A stretch of 34,399 bases of DNA, taken from positions 1 to 34,399 of the forward strand of contig JAUQPY010000002.1 of the NCBI GenBank assembly GCA_030550115.1, given 5' to 3'. Position numbers and translations under genes: made by a program. Below the pieces are notes generated by a model. The model was not told where the DNA came from. It saw only the letters and a list, made by a program, of their open reading frames with translations, and did no database searches. Of this stretch, positions 23,001 through 32,747 are shown piece by piece. Origin of the DNA: Microcaldota archaeon (lineage in GTDB: Archaea > Micrarchaeota > Micrarchaeia > Anstonellales > J096). Numbering within the stretch: position 1 is the first letter of the stretch; every line of letters starts with the position of its first letter.

Positions 23001-24185
23001 CTATTTAATCAATTCTGCTATAAGAGTTTTTGTTTCTCCTGGTCCCAGTTCAACTCTGGCAAACAGTGTATTGTTGTTAATTCCCAAATCTCCTTGGGCA
23101 GTATAGTTTCCATCTAGCCATATAGATATCTCCACATTCTCTCTGTAAGGATTCAGATTCTTAAGGGATATTTCTATATTCGATCTGATGATCTCTCTGT
23201 TACAATACATATACTGATCGCACTTTCTATTCAGTAAATTTCTGTATAAAATATTATACTCTATACCCCTATTCTCCCAAATATATAGATCAACGCTACT
23301 ATCTTTTGGATAATAATCTATATCAACAACATTCAATAATCTTCCATATTCATCATAGATCTCTATGGTTCCAGATGGGATATCTGTTGGGGCTCTGAAG
23401 TTAATATACAGAGATGGATTTCCCTTCTGTGAGTATACCTCCTGATTATATAGATATCCAAATATTCTATTCACTCTATCTTCCTTCAAATTTTTAGATT
23501 CTACAGTTCTGGATATAGTAGACATAGCAGGTACAACCAAATCTTTTATGGTATATACAATTCTACTCATAGTTATCTGCTTATCCAATTCACTAGCTTC
23601 TTTCAATTGAAAAGACTGATATTTGTATAGAATTGGGGAGTATCTCCTCAGATTCGCATCCACCAATTCGACCTGATCATATCTAAATTCTCTCTTGTTA
23701 TTATTGATAATTTTAAAACCGATATCTAAAGAGGAGTTAAGAGGATCAAGTCTAAGAATAGAACTACCTTCCCATTTGAGTCTATCGATATTTACATATA
23801 CATAACCTATAGGATCAAGTAGGGTAGATGTAAGATTAGTGTCTTGAGCTACTAATGAATTTGGATCCAATCTATAGTAATATCCTTCAGGATCTTTAAC
23901 TATTACTGTATACTCATCAATCCCAACCACAGTACCTTGAATTTCTCTGTTGTTCCATATGAACTTCACCCTGGTTCCCAGATAGTTATTCATTTTCAAA
24001 AGATCATACCTACCATAGATATTCAAAACACTCAATCCATCTAGATCAATTCTATTATCAATTTTCATCAGAGCAGAATCTCTGTATATATACAGCTGGG
24101 TTGGATGTGTGGATATATTCAAGGCTGTAAGTAATAAGATTAGCAAGCCCAATATAATAGCGCCTATTGCAAAGTATCTATACAT
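23001..24185 (-). CDS. Exported beta-rich protein, last gene of the surface cassette
   Basis: Unknown family, 394 aa. An N-terminal hydrophobic segment (about 4-24) is a signal peptide or anchor. The rest is strand-rich: a possible small barrel ('GTRVKFIWNNREIQGTVVGIDEYTVIVKDPEG') and a C-terminal Ig-like sandwich ending 'ARVELGPGETKTLIAELI', typical of extracytoplasmic archaeal domains. It has two cysteines six apart ('KCDQYMYCN') that could form a disulfide. A TATA-like cttttaaag (24207-24214) lies 25 bases before the ATG, overlapping the stop of the upstream gene, so it can be expressed separately or with the operon. Its stop abuts tRNA-Ser(TGA). Confidence 0.8.
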   Translation of the reverse strand: MYRYFAIGAIILGLLILLLTALNISTHPTQLYIYRDSALMKIDNRIDLDGLSVLNIYGRYDLLKMNNYLGTRVKFIWNNREIQGTVVGIDEYTVIVKDPEGYYYRLDPNSLVAQDTNLTSTLLDPIGYVYVNIDRLKWEGSSILRLDPLNSSLDIGFKIINNNKREFRYDQVELVDANLRRYSPILYKYQSFQLKEASELDKQITMSRIVYTIKDLVVPAMSTISRTVESKNLKEDRVNRIFGYLYNQEVYSQKGNPSLYINFRAPTDIPSGTIEIYDEYGRLLNVVDIDYYPKDSSVDLYIWENRGIEYNILYRNLLNRKCDQYMYCNREIIRSNIEISLKNLNPYRENVEISIWLDGNYTAQGDLGINNNTLFARVELGPGETKTLIAELIK

Positions 24186-24208
24186 AAATAATATAAGATT
24201 ATTCTGCT

Positions 24209-25039
24209 TTAAAAGATTAGTGTTCCATCTAATGTTTTTTTAGTATGTGGAGGTAGAATAATATCTCTGAACAGTACTCCATCCTTATATTCCATCTCCC
24301 CTTCATAATCAACTACACGATAGGTATTCAATTCTAATATTATTCTAAGTTCCTGACTGATATCAGAAGTGTTTTCCAAATAAACCTGAATATTCATTAT
24401 ATTATCATTCATAGATGATTTAGTGTGTGCTTTTATTATCGGATTTTGATAGATTTTAAGATAGGTTGTAGTATCCATTGGAACACTGTCTGTTGTGGTT
24501 ATAGCAATATTCTTCTCTAACAGCCCCATAATAGTTACATTACCTCTGGGGATTGATACTTTAGGTGTAAAAACCAGAGTTTTGTAGCACAAAAGCTCAG
24601 AGCTATTTATACTATCATGGATTACATTCATCAATTCTGCCTCATATATATCCTCTCCTATTGTGAATGATCCTATACTGTTCTGCCGTAGACTTGTATT
24701 ATAGAGTTCATAGATAGAATATGTCTGATCGTAACTCTCTAGATCAATATCATTCAATCTGAAATCTGAATTATTAAAATCTATTGCCATGTGATTAAAT
24801 ATTTTTGCCCCATAATTCAATAGAATCTCCTCACCTTGATATATTATGAAATGATCCCCACTCCAATACATATCTCTGGTTAGGAAGAGCACTGGACTTA
24901 TCTTAGGGTCGACAGTTATAGTATTGTCATTCAACTCAACAAGATATCTCCCAATCAGTGAATTATAATCTATTCTATTCGGTAATTCCTTTTTGGAATC
25001 AATAGGAATATATGCCCCGTCCCTGAATACTATGTTCAT
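24209..25039 (-). CDS. Unknown beta-rich protein, 276 aa
   Basis: I do not recognise the family. Mostly beta-strands, rich in N, S and T, with a C-terminus 'RDIILPPHTKKTLDGTLIF' that parallels the end of its downstream neighbour, so an extracytoplasmic Ig-like sandwich is likely. No signal peptide is visible, which is odd for such a protein. Its ATG overlaps the pilin-like gene's stop (ATGA), so translation is coupled; a -1 shift there would fuse it to the pilin-like protein, an idea without further support. One cysteine only. Confidence 0.7.
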   Translation of the reverse strand: MNIVFRDGAYIPIDSKKELPNRIDYNSLIGRYLVELNDNTITVDPKISPVLFLTRDMYWSGDHFIIYQGEEILLNYGAKIFNHMAIDFNNSDFRLNDIDLESYDQTYSIYELYNTSLRQNSIGSFTIGEDIYEAELMNVIHDSINSSELLCYKTLVFTPKVSIPRGNVTIMGLLEKNIAITTTDSVPMDTTTYLKIYQNPIIKAHTKSSMNDNIMNIQVYLENTSDISQELRIILELNTYRVVDYEGEMEYKDGVLFRDIILPPHTKKTLDGTLIF

Positions 25040-25464
25040 TCTCTCACCCTACCATATATACGTCCATACAGTACAAATTCACTGTTTACAGGAGTATTTG
25101 GAACAATAGGTTCATAATAGATCTCTAATCGCTCTGCGTAGTTCCTATTGATTGGAATACTGACAGGAATGTTGATGGTAAAATTTTTGCCTCTATCTAA
25201 TCGGATGTTGAAGTTGTGTTCAGTATTATTCAACTTCAATCTTCTAATGATAATATCGTAATCAAAATTATTTCTCAAATTTATTATAATGTTAGACGAA
25301 TTTATAAACATGTCCTCGCATCTCAGAAAATAAGGAGTTACACACCTATCTGGAAGTGCAAAAGAACCCGAATAGTATGATATGAGTATAGCTACAAGGA
25401 ATAGTGTTATTATGATTGCTATAGAATTAGTATACAGGAACTCTAAAGATATTTGAGCTCGCAT
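25036..25464 (-). CDS. Prepilin-like protein with class III signal peptide
   Basis: The N-terminus 'MRAQISLEFLYTNSIAIIITLFLVAIL' is the archaeal class III (type IV pilin-like) signal: a short basic leader, the Q-x-S-x-E motif, then a hydrophobic helix (about 8-29). In archaea such proteins are cut by a PibD/FlaK/EppA-type peptidase and assembled into pili or surface structures. The outer domain (30-142) is strand-rich and has two cysteines eight apart (C41, C49) that may pair. Between the giant gene and the 276-aa gene, in one direction. A TATA-like element (taattaaata, 25482-25493) lies about 24 bases before the ATG, so it may also be expressed alone, at higher level than the giant. Confidence 0.85.
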   Translation of the reverse strand: MRAQISLEFLYTNSIAIIITLFLVAILISYYSGSFALPDRCVTPYFLRCEDMFINSSNIIINLRNNFDYDIIIRRLKLNNTEHNFNIRLDRGKNFTINIPVSIPINRNYAERLEIYYEPIVPNTPVNSEFVLYGRIYGRVRE

Positions 25465-25493
25465 AATTATATATTGCGCATATTAATTAAATA

Positions 25494-28400
25494 TTATCCT
25501 CCTCTAGAAGAACCACTCAATCTTATTCTATTAACCTCTTTTATTCTCTGTCTAAATAATTGTCTATTTCTATTATTTATTATTATATCTCTACCAGTTG
25601 CTGGAGTAAACATCATCTCTGCCTTTATGATCCCCACCAGTACCTGCTCAGATTCACTCTGACCATCCCCCTCAATTCTTCTATATCTATCAATTCCTCT
25701 GTATTTAGCGGATTGCTCTATAAACTTAGTGGTGGCTGTAGGTACCGATTCAGGAGTTAATGAATAACCTGTAGCTGCTATGATCTGATTTCTGTACTGT
25801 GCATTCTCTGAAATCACATTCCAAGGGGTAATTGATCTTTGGCTCTCCCCTATCATATCTCCTGCTAGAGCTCTGAATTCTGTGGGCGGTAGCAGAGGTT
25901 GAAACATATATGCCAAGGATTTTCTGGTAAGATTGAGCGCTCCTGATATAGATGAATAAGGCAATATATATTCCTCTATTAGAGCTTTAATCGGTGCTGT
26001 GGATGGGGAGGTTGGGATAGTCTTTAGTAATAGTGTAATTGGTGAGACAACGTATAACATAGGGAACATCATGAATGGAAGACTGTAAGAAGGTAGTTCT
26101 GTAGAATAATATGTACGCTCTTCATAATATCCAAAATACCTACTCCATCTTCGTTGATTCATGTTATATCTATCTGTAAACACGTCTTTATTCAGCAAGA
26201 TTCTTTCATTCAGGGTATTCATCACTATATTACCAGAACTCTGATCTATGTGGCCGTAACCTGGTAGATCATAATATGTACCTACAAAAGGAGATAACCA
26301 ATGGTGGAACATGTGAGAAGGTCTATATGTTAATAGTTTCTCTTCCCAATCAGATATCAAAAGACCTTCTGTAGCTCTTATCTTTGAAGCTCTGTAATCC
26401 AACCAATTCTGGAGATTCGGGATAATGTGTGGACCAAAAATCCTCTCTAGATTGTCTACTATATACCCAAAAGGCAATCCAAGAGTTCCCATTCCAATGA
26501 TAGTTGCATAGAATGATATTGGATACCAGTGAGAGTACATATTAGGAGAGAATGGTAAAGGCAGATATGCCCAAACATGTGCATATGGTAGATCGCTTAC
26601 TGGATATCTATTAAACTGTTTTGCTGATGTGAATTTGCTTATAGGAGAAAAGTTTGGATCATTTAGCATCTGAGATAGTCTATTTATATAACTGGTTGAT
26701 AGTTGAGGTGTATCTATTGTAGATGTTGTGGAGAAGGATTTGTTCAATCCTCTGTAAAGTCTAGAGAAGTATTGTAATCTAGAGAACATCGATATCATAT
26801 AATTGTGGGCAATAACATCTCTTACAAAAGCAGGGGTCAGAGGCTGTAAAAATGACTTTGCAACTAGGTGAAGAGGGAATCCTAAAACCATATTTAATCT
26901 ACCCATCCAATCCAATCCTGAATAATTCGGTGTTTGATCCAGAAGGAAAAGTCTAACTATGTTTGGTATATCATCGTAACCAGATCTGTTTGCAAAATAG
27001 TTAGCAACATGCAATCTCTGGATATTATTCATTCTTATTAGATCTGCAAGGGTAGGATCGTATTGAGGGAGTAAGTTTGTATATACTCCTTCTGTTAATC
27101 TCTTGGATCTTATCCCTCCATCATTTGCTAGAATAGAAGGTTGATCTAGGACTCTATACATTATGGCTATGTAGTAAGGCCAGAACAATCCACTTCCAGC
27201 GTAGAATGTAGCAGATATATCTGCTCCTCTGTACTCACTGATACCTGCCCACACTCCTTTAGGAGATCGCACAACCAATGCCCAAGCATTCATGTAGTAT
27301 CCTCGTTTATAGCTCAAATATGCTGTTTCAAATTCATTCAGCTCTTCAAATGCCTCGATTATAGCCTCTTCTAAATATGCCCTTCTAGCTGTATGTTCTG
27401 GATTATCTGGATCAAGAGCTCTATACTGATCCATAAACTCTATAATATTTTCCACTAATGCTCTCTCAGCTAGCTCAAACATTCTATTCACTATAGGGTA
27501 CCCATGCTGTATCATTGCTGCTGCATGACCAAAGTGCTCAACATGAACGAAATACATGTTTGCATACTCTGTAGCTGCTAGAGTTTTATTTATGAGAACT
27601 AGTGCGGTAAGATCCTTCCATGTGGCAATTAATCTATCTCTAAGATTAAAACCTATCTCACCTCTAGGTACTAACCCCTCCCACAATCTATTATTCATAC
27701 TATTTACAATCTCACGTATTCTATGACCTACATTTGGACCAGTATCTAATACCATTCCCCTTTGAATCAGATTTCTTACAGAATAATTATCTAGATTCAT
27801 TGCTCCTATCAATCCTGTAATACCCAGAACTCTCTTATCGTTAGAAACAGAATCTATTATAGCCAAAGCATCCAAATAAATAGGGATATGATTAGATATC
27901 TGATTCATCTTATTGTTCATGAACATCTGTTCTATCAATCTATAATTCTTAACATAGATGCTCACCTCTGACTCTCTAATACTGTTGATGTTGGGGAATT
28001 GCTGTGTTAGATATTGAATAACTCCGATTCTAGTATTGAATTCATCAAGCATTACATAGGCCATAAACCTGATATGAGGATTGGAATGTGATTGAGAAAT
28101 ATGCTGAAGAGCAGGTAAGATCTGTGCCAATTCGTTTATATTCTCATTCAATCTATGATATATCCTCTTTTCAGCTAAGCTGTTATTTAGTAATGATTCA
28201 AGTTGAGATCTGCTAATTTTAACACCATTATTGTTCAAATACTGATGTATAGAATCTAAAATCCCATTTCTGTATTCAGCACTTTTCTTGTACATAACTA
28301 ATCTGACGAAATCGTACATAGCTGTATGTAGAGCTAGCATCATATCTGATTTACTCATTTTTGGAGATAGGCTAAGTCCAGCATAGAACGCATTCAATGC

Positions 28401-31400
28401 CAATATTGGATCTCCAACGTATTGTACAGATAGATCAACAAAATCTTTGGATAGCCAGAATGCTGTAGCTCTCATCTTACCTATATATCTACTACCATAA
28501 TCACCAGGATCCTGATCCAAATGCACAAATCTACCATCTATTGCATCAACTATATGCACAGACGATCCAGCTGGTGCCTCAAATGATGATGATGGAATTT
28601 TGGATACTGCCTGTTGCATCTTCTCTACAGTCCCATCTAGCTGCTCATCTGTTAATCTAGATCTTCCAATTCCTCTGAATAGGGATCTATTGATGGCTCT
28701 GGTTCTACTCATCTGCCCAAAGCTCTTAGGTCTGAGCACCAATTCATCATCAGCAATAATAGTGTCTATATCATTAAATACCTCTGGCAACCATACAGTA
28801 TGTCCTCCCATACCATATATCCTCTGTTTTGAGAATACTCTTGTATTAGGATCAATATCCACGACTCTACTCCTTTCATGTCCAAACAACAACCTATTTA
28901 CAACACCAACATTCAAATCTCCTGGATCCACATTGTTCTTAACAGTCTGATAATTAGTATCTGGACCAGGTTTCCTCTGAATTACAGCATTATGTAAATT
29001 CAGATAACCAGCAGCAACCATGAAAGCTCCTAGAGTGTGTGCCAGATGACGCTTTGAATATATACTATTCTGCATTAGATGAGATGTCTGTAACAATTGT
29101 TTCTCTAACTCCTGCTGGAACCATTCTGCTTTGGTACCCTCGGGACTGTTCTGATATACTCCTTTGTTGGCTGCTAAATACCTAATAGCCTCTCCTACTC
29201 TTTCTGCAGCCATCATGTTATTCTTCTTAACAGCATATATTATAGGTATCTCTTTGATTTTTAGACCAGCCATTCTTTCATTTCTTCGTAATGAACTAAC
29301 TATTCCTGCTTCTGTAGCCATTTCTCTATTGAATTCTGCAATAGATTTAGCTGCTTCTATTAATTCTTTCCTATTTGCTATATACCAGATATCCTGGGTT
29401 TGATATATCTCTGATTTAATACTGTCCATACCCATGGCGAATAGCAATTCCTTGTAATCCCCAGATAGATATGTTAGATTAGAAGTACTATGGAATATAT
29501 CTGATGCTCTCTCCGGATCGCTCAGAGCTCTGAAAAGTTCTGTATCACTCATTTGATTAATCGGAGAGAAGAAATCATGTGAACTGAGCCTTCTGATAGT
29601 TTCAGTAAATAGCCTCTGTCTCTCATAATTATCCTCCACACCTAATCTCACTGCTGCTCTACTAGCCTCAGTAGCTTGATTATTATTCCAAATATTCTGT
29701 ACAAACTCTGATCTAATCGTGGAATTTGATCTAACCAAATGGGTAAGTTGAAATTCATCAGTAGAATTCTTCATATCCATCCAATTCCATGTAGAATTCA
29801 GATCATAATTTGCACGAATTCTAATCTGAATAGCCTCTATTACCCCATTAATTATTGATTCTGCCAATCCACGATTCCTCAATTCATCTCTAATATTCTC
29901 TACGTTCCTGGATCTCACATAATTATCTATCAATCCAACAATCTCTTTCTCACTCAGATGCTCGTTCAGCATACTATACAATTCATTCATTACAACTACA
30001 TCACTTATTATTCTTGAGGACTCAGCTATAAGTGTATCTGCATTCTGGTTTAGGTTAGTACTCAGATAGTTTCTGATATAAGAACCAACTTCTGTGTTTA
30101 CTATGCCTCCATCCCATCGTATAACTGCTTCTCGTATAGAATCTGAATTCACATTATCTAATATTGCATCAATCACAGTTCTTCTAACAGCATCATCAAT
30201 TATTTCTTCTCTAATACCTTCCTGTCTAGCTATAGCTACTGATTCAGAGATATCCCCGGTATACAACATTCTTAGATAGTGATGATTCTCCACAGTAACA
30301 TTCTCCTTACCTAGAATCTTTAACATAGTTATATCAAAACCTTCTCTAACTCCAGGCATGTATTCATAAGATATTTGCCCACTAGATCCCAATTCTGATT
30401 TAATAACCGAAGATCTATACATCTCTAGCATATTTGCTACTATCAGAGCTATCAAACCATCACCAGCATCGTTAAATATTGCTACTGATTGTTCTTGCTG
30501 ACTACCTATGGGTTTATAGATTGATGCGAATTGTAAATTGTTCAAATCCTCCGATAGGGCCAAGTATTCCCCTATCATAGCAGAATCAATCTTATCTATA
30601 AATTCAGGTCTCAGGAGATCTATATTAGCTAATCTCTCCTCACCATTACTCATCTTAACTCTGGTAAAGAACTCCTCCAATTTCTCTATTCCCTGAATTA
30701 TATTTTCTGATGAATCAACATATCTCCTCAACAGATCTTTGTATCTCTCAAAAATAGCTCTCTCAACAGGATCATTTATTACATATATTGAATAATCTTT
30801 CTCTCTCATAGCAATGATCTCCAACTTCTGTATGGCATATAACTCCTGGAGTAATCTACCCAATTCTTGATCTTCCTTTAGGCTATCTAATCTAGAACTT
30901 ATCTGTCGTATTGTATTTATATCTAAATGCAAATCTGTGTTCTCAATTAACTTTCGGATATCATTAACAAGATCCGGATATCTCTTGGATAGATAGTTAA
31001 TAAGAATTATTGTTGAGAGATTCCTACTTGCAGTCTGCAAAGATACGACGAAGGCTTCTGCTACATTATTTGGAGTGACTTTTATTAGCTCCTTATGAAC
31101 AGCAGGAGTATGATAGTATCGAACAGTTCTGTAGAAAGAGGTTCTCACGCTTGCAGCTGGCCCCACAACCAATCCAGCAACTATGGGGAATACCATTGCA
31201 TCATACATCCAATTAGGAATTACTCTTGCAATATTGTTTATCATGTTAGTTGTACTTTCTGAAAACTCTATCCCAAAAGCACCTGATATTGCAGAGGCTA
31301 CATTCTTATCGGCAAGCTTTTTTATAGATTCATCGGCCTCTTTGATTCTCTCTTCTACTCTTTCTACAATCTCCTCATCTCTAATCTGTCTTAGAGGATC

Positions 31401-32699
31401 TCTAGTGTATTTAATTAGCTTGAATGGGTAGACAAATGATAGGGCAAAAGAGATCATTCCTCTCGATGCTCTGAATGGATAGAATATATATGACATCACT
31501 GGAACGTTGACCATATGAGCAACACCCTTAAGAATTGGGTATCTGCTTAGCTTATCCTTCCATACCTGAACGAACTCTGCAAGCTTATCTAAAGGTTCTT
31601 CTCTAGTCTTCTTCACTACAGCAGCAGCTATCAACTGACCCACAGCAAAATTAACATAATATGTAATTGTCTGAGCATATCTAGGAGCTAATCCATTTGC
31701 TTCTAGTTCTTTGACAAATTCCTTGTAGCTCTGCTCAAACTTGAATCTTGTGGTAGTATCAGTAAGACGTTCTATTAATTCGAAATTACCCAAATATGGC
31801 TGAATGTTTCGATTGTAGGCATTCAGAAATGCCTGAAATATATGTTCCTGATTGGGTTTGACGTAATAAACTCCATTATCATTCATTCTAGTAACTAGAC
31901 CCAATTGCTGTGCCAACATCAGCTGAACTGCATTCAAATTCCAAGATCCACTCCCAGTTATACTTCTCACTTCTATATTGGTAGCTATCAGAGCCTCGGC
32001 ACTATCGCTTTTACTAATATCTCCTATTGCTGGAGCATAATTAATACTACCTGGCTTGTGGGAGAATACAACTTTAGGTGTTGGTAATCTAGGATATAAT
32101 AGATCAAAAATACCTGCAAACATTCCCATTCCTCTAGCATACATAGCAGCACCAAATATTCCTAAGAATAATATCATCATGATTATAGAATCAACTCCAG
32201 CTCTATCAATCCTGTCCTTTATCAATTCCCCTAGGTTCACTCCCAAAGGTGTAGTATAGGACATCACTTCAAGCTGACCTTTAGAATTCTTGAATACCGC
32301 TATTCTGATTCGATCAGTAGTGACAAAATCTATATCACCCCCTTTAATAGTATATTCAATTATATAATTTCCTTCATTTATATTCAATGGACATCTGTGA
32401 TTGGGTTGTAGATCTTTACATACAATTCTTTCAGAAACCCCACCAGCTCTCTGAAAATGGACTATTTTAACAACAGCTCTTGCATTCTTATCATAAATTC
32501 TTGCTATCTGGTCAACATTGATCACGATTATCCTACCAGGATCGACTTTATCATGTTGAGGAACTTCAGCATAAACATCATATTCGAAATATATATTGGA
32601 ACCATCTGAAGAGATAGTTGTAGGAGAGAGAATTCTAGTTAGTGTTGAAGTATCAGATGAATAGGATAGGAGTATGATAAGAACTAAAACATATTTCAT
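25494..32699 (-). CDS. Giant 2,401-aa membrane protein, first gene of the surface cassette
   Basis: The frame is uninterrupted over 7.2 kb, about one fifth of the window. Residues 1-15 look like a signal peptide; 20-165 form an exported beta domain with the protein's only two cysteines (C94, C103); a clear transmembrane segment lies at about 171-199. Hydrophobic stretches follow at about 345-362, 400-428 and 497-517, then a very long polar helical region (roughly 530-1800), then further hydrophobic segments near the C-terminus (about 2056-2082 and 2208-2228). The long middle has many coiled-coil-like charged helices and short tryptophan/tyrosine-rich parts. I see no enzyme motif and no repeat. 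The TATA box is shared with the HemK-like gene. Function unknown; a secretion or appendage platform is one inference. Confidence 0.85.
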   Translation of the reverse strand: MKYVLVLIILLSYSSDTSTLTRILSPTTISSDGSNIYFEYDVYAEVPQHDKVDPGRIIVINVDQIARIYDKNARAVVKIVHFQRAGGVSERIVCKDLQPNHRCPLNINEGNYIIEYTIKGGDIDFVTTDRIRIAVFKNSKGQLEVMSYTTPLGVNLGELIKDRIDRAGVDSIIMMILFLGIFGAAMYARGMGMFAGIFDLLYPRLPTPKVVFSHKPGSINYAPAIGDISKSDSAEALIATNIEVRSITGSGSWNLNAVQLMLAQQLGLVTRMNDNGVYYVKPNQEHIFQAFLNAYNRNIQPYLGNFELIERLTDTTTRFKFEQSYKEFVKELEANGLAPRYAQTITYYVNFAVGQLIAAAVVKKTREEPLDKLAEFVQVWKDKLSRYPILKGVAHMVNVPVMSYIFYPFRASRGMISFALSFVYPFKLIKYTRDPLRQIRDEEIVERVEERIKEADESIKKLADKNVASAISGAFGIEFSESTTNMINNIARVIPNWMYDAMVFPIVAGLVVGPAASVRTSFYRTVRYYHTPAVHKELIKVTPNNVAEAFVVSLQTASRNLSTIILINYLSKRYPDLVNDIRKLIENTDLHLDINTIRQISSRLDSLKEDQELGRLLQELYAIQKLEIIAMREKDYSIYVINDPVERAIFERYKDLLRRYVDSSENIIQGIEKLEEFFTRVKMSNGEERLANIDLLRPEFIDKIDSAMIGEYLALSEDLNNLQFASIYKPIGSQQEQSVAIFNDAGDGLIALIVANMLEMYRSSVIKSELGSSGQISYEYMPGVREGFDITMLKILGKENVTVENHHYLRMLYTGDISESVAIARQEGIREEIIDDAVRRTVIDAILDNVNSDSIREAVIRWDGGIVNTEVGSYIRNYLSTNLNQNADTLIAESSRIISDVVVMNELYSMLNEHLSEKEIVGLIDNYVRSRNVENIRDELRNRGLAESIINGVIEAIQIRIRANYDLNSTWNWMDMKNSTDEFQLTHLVRSNSTIRSEFVQNIWNNNQATEASRAAVRLGVEDNYERQRLFTETIRRLSSHDFFSPINQMSDTELFRALSDPERASDIFHSTSNLTYLSGDYKELLFAMGMDSIKSEIYQTQDIWYIANRKELIEAAKSIAEFNREMATEAGIVSSLRRNERMAGLKIKEIPIIYAVKKNNMMAAERVGEAIRYLAANKGVYQNSPEGTKAEWFQQELEKQLLQTSHLMQNSIYSKRHLAHTLGAFMVAAGYLNLHNAVIQRKPGPDTNYQTVKNNVDPGDLNVGVVNRLLFGHERSRVVDIDPNTRVFSKQRIYGMGGHTVWLPEVFNDIDTIIADDELVLRPKSFGQMSRTRAINRSLFRGIGRSRLTDEQLDGTVEKMQQAVSKIPSSSFEAPAGSSVHIVDAIDGRFVHLDQDPGDYGSRYIGKMRATAFWLSKDFVDLSVQYVGDPILALNAFYAGLSLSPKMSKSDMMLALHTAMYDFVRLVMYKKSAEYRNGILDSIHQYLNNNGVKISRSQLESLLNNSLAEKRIYHRLNENINELAQILPALQHISQSHSNPHIRFMAYVMLDEFNTRIGVIQYLTQQFPNINSIRESEVSIYVKNYRLIEQMFMNNKMNQISNHIPIYLDALAIIDSVSNDKRVLGITGLIGAMNLDNYSVRNLIQRGMVLDTGPNVGHRIREIVNSMNNRLWEGLVPRGEIGFNLRDRLIATWKDLTALVLINKTLAATEYANMYFVHVEHFGHAAAMIQHGYPIVNRMFELAERALVENIIEFMDQYRALDPDNPEHTARRAYLEEAIIEAFEELNEFETAYLSYKRGYYMNAWALVVRSPKGVWAGISEYRGADISATFYAGSGLFWPYYIAIMYRVLDQPSILANDGGIRSKRLTEGVYTNLLPQYDPTLADLIRMNNIQRLHVANYFANRSGYDDIPNIVRLFLLDQTPNYSGLDWMGRLNMVLGFPLHLVAKSFLQPLTPAFVRDVIAHNYMISMFSRLQYFSRLYRGLNKSFSTTSTIDTPQLSTSYINRLSQMLNDPNFSPISKFTSAKQFNRYPVSDLPYAHVWAYLPLPFSPNMYSHWYPISFYATIIGMGTLGLPFGYIVDNLERIFGPHIIPNLQNWLDYRASKIRATEGLLISDWEEKLLTYRPSHMFHHWLSPFVGTYYDLPGYGHIDQSSGNIVMNTLNERILLNKDVFTDRYNMNQRRWSRYFGYYEERTYYSTELPSYSLPFMMFPMLYVVSPITLLLKTIPTSPSTAPIKALIEEYILPYSSISGALNLTRKSLAYMFQPLLPPTEFRALAGDMIGESQRSITPWNVISENAQYRNQIIAATGYSLTPESVPTATTKFIEQSAKYRGIDRYRRIEGDGQSESEQVLVGIIKAEMMFTPATGRDIIINNRNRQLFRQRIKEVNRIRLSGSSRGG

Positions 32700-32720
32700 A
32701 ATTTATTTTTGGAAAAACTT

Positions 32721-32730
32721 TATTTAAATA
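32721..32730. promoter_or_regulatory. Shared palindromic TATA box, giant gene / HemK-like gene
   Basis: TATTTAAATA is a perfect 10-bp palindrome centred 26.5 bases from the giant gene's ATG (32699) and 22.5 from the ATG at 32748. Confidence 0.7.
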
Positions 32731-32747
32731 TGACATATGATCATAAC

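Noticed and set aside
22923-23117. 64-aa ORF in the track beginning 'MAERSIALDLRSSARKGSG'
   Set aside because: It is a translation through tRNA-Ser(TGA) and the antisense of the 394-aa gene; the same peptide-like run would arise from the other tRNA-Ser.
25560-32259. Plus-strand ORFs of 60-116 aa inside the giant gene (for example 28600-28950)
   Set aside because: They lie antisense to an intact 7.2-kb frame, have no TATA box at 26 bases, and show low-complexity serine/isoleucine-rich translations typical of shadows.
25494-32699. Giant ORF as an assembly chimera of several genes
   Set aside because: One continuous frame without internal stop, uniform composition and no internal TATA/start pattern argue for a single gene.
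32709-32747. TTG start (32709) and first ATG (32730) of the HemK-like ORF
   Set aside because: Both lie before or at the palindromic TATA; ATG 32748 is the first start with correct spacing.
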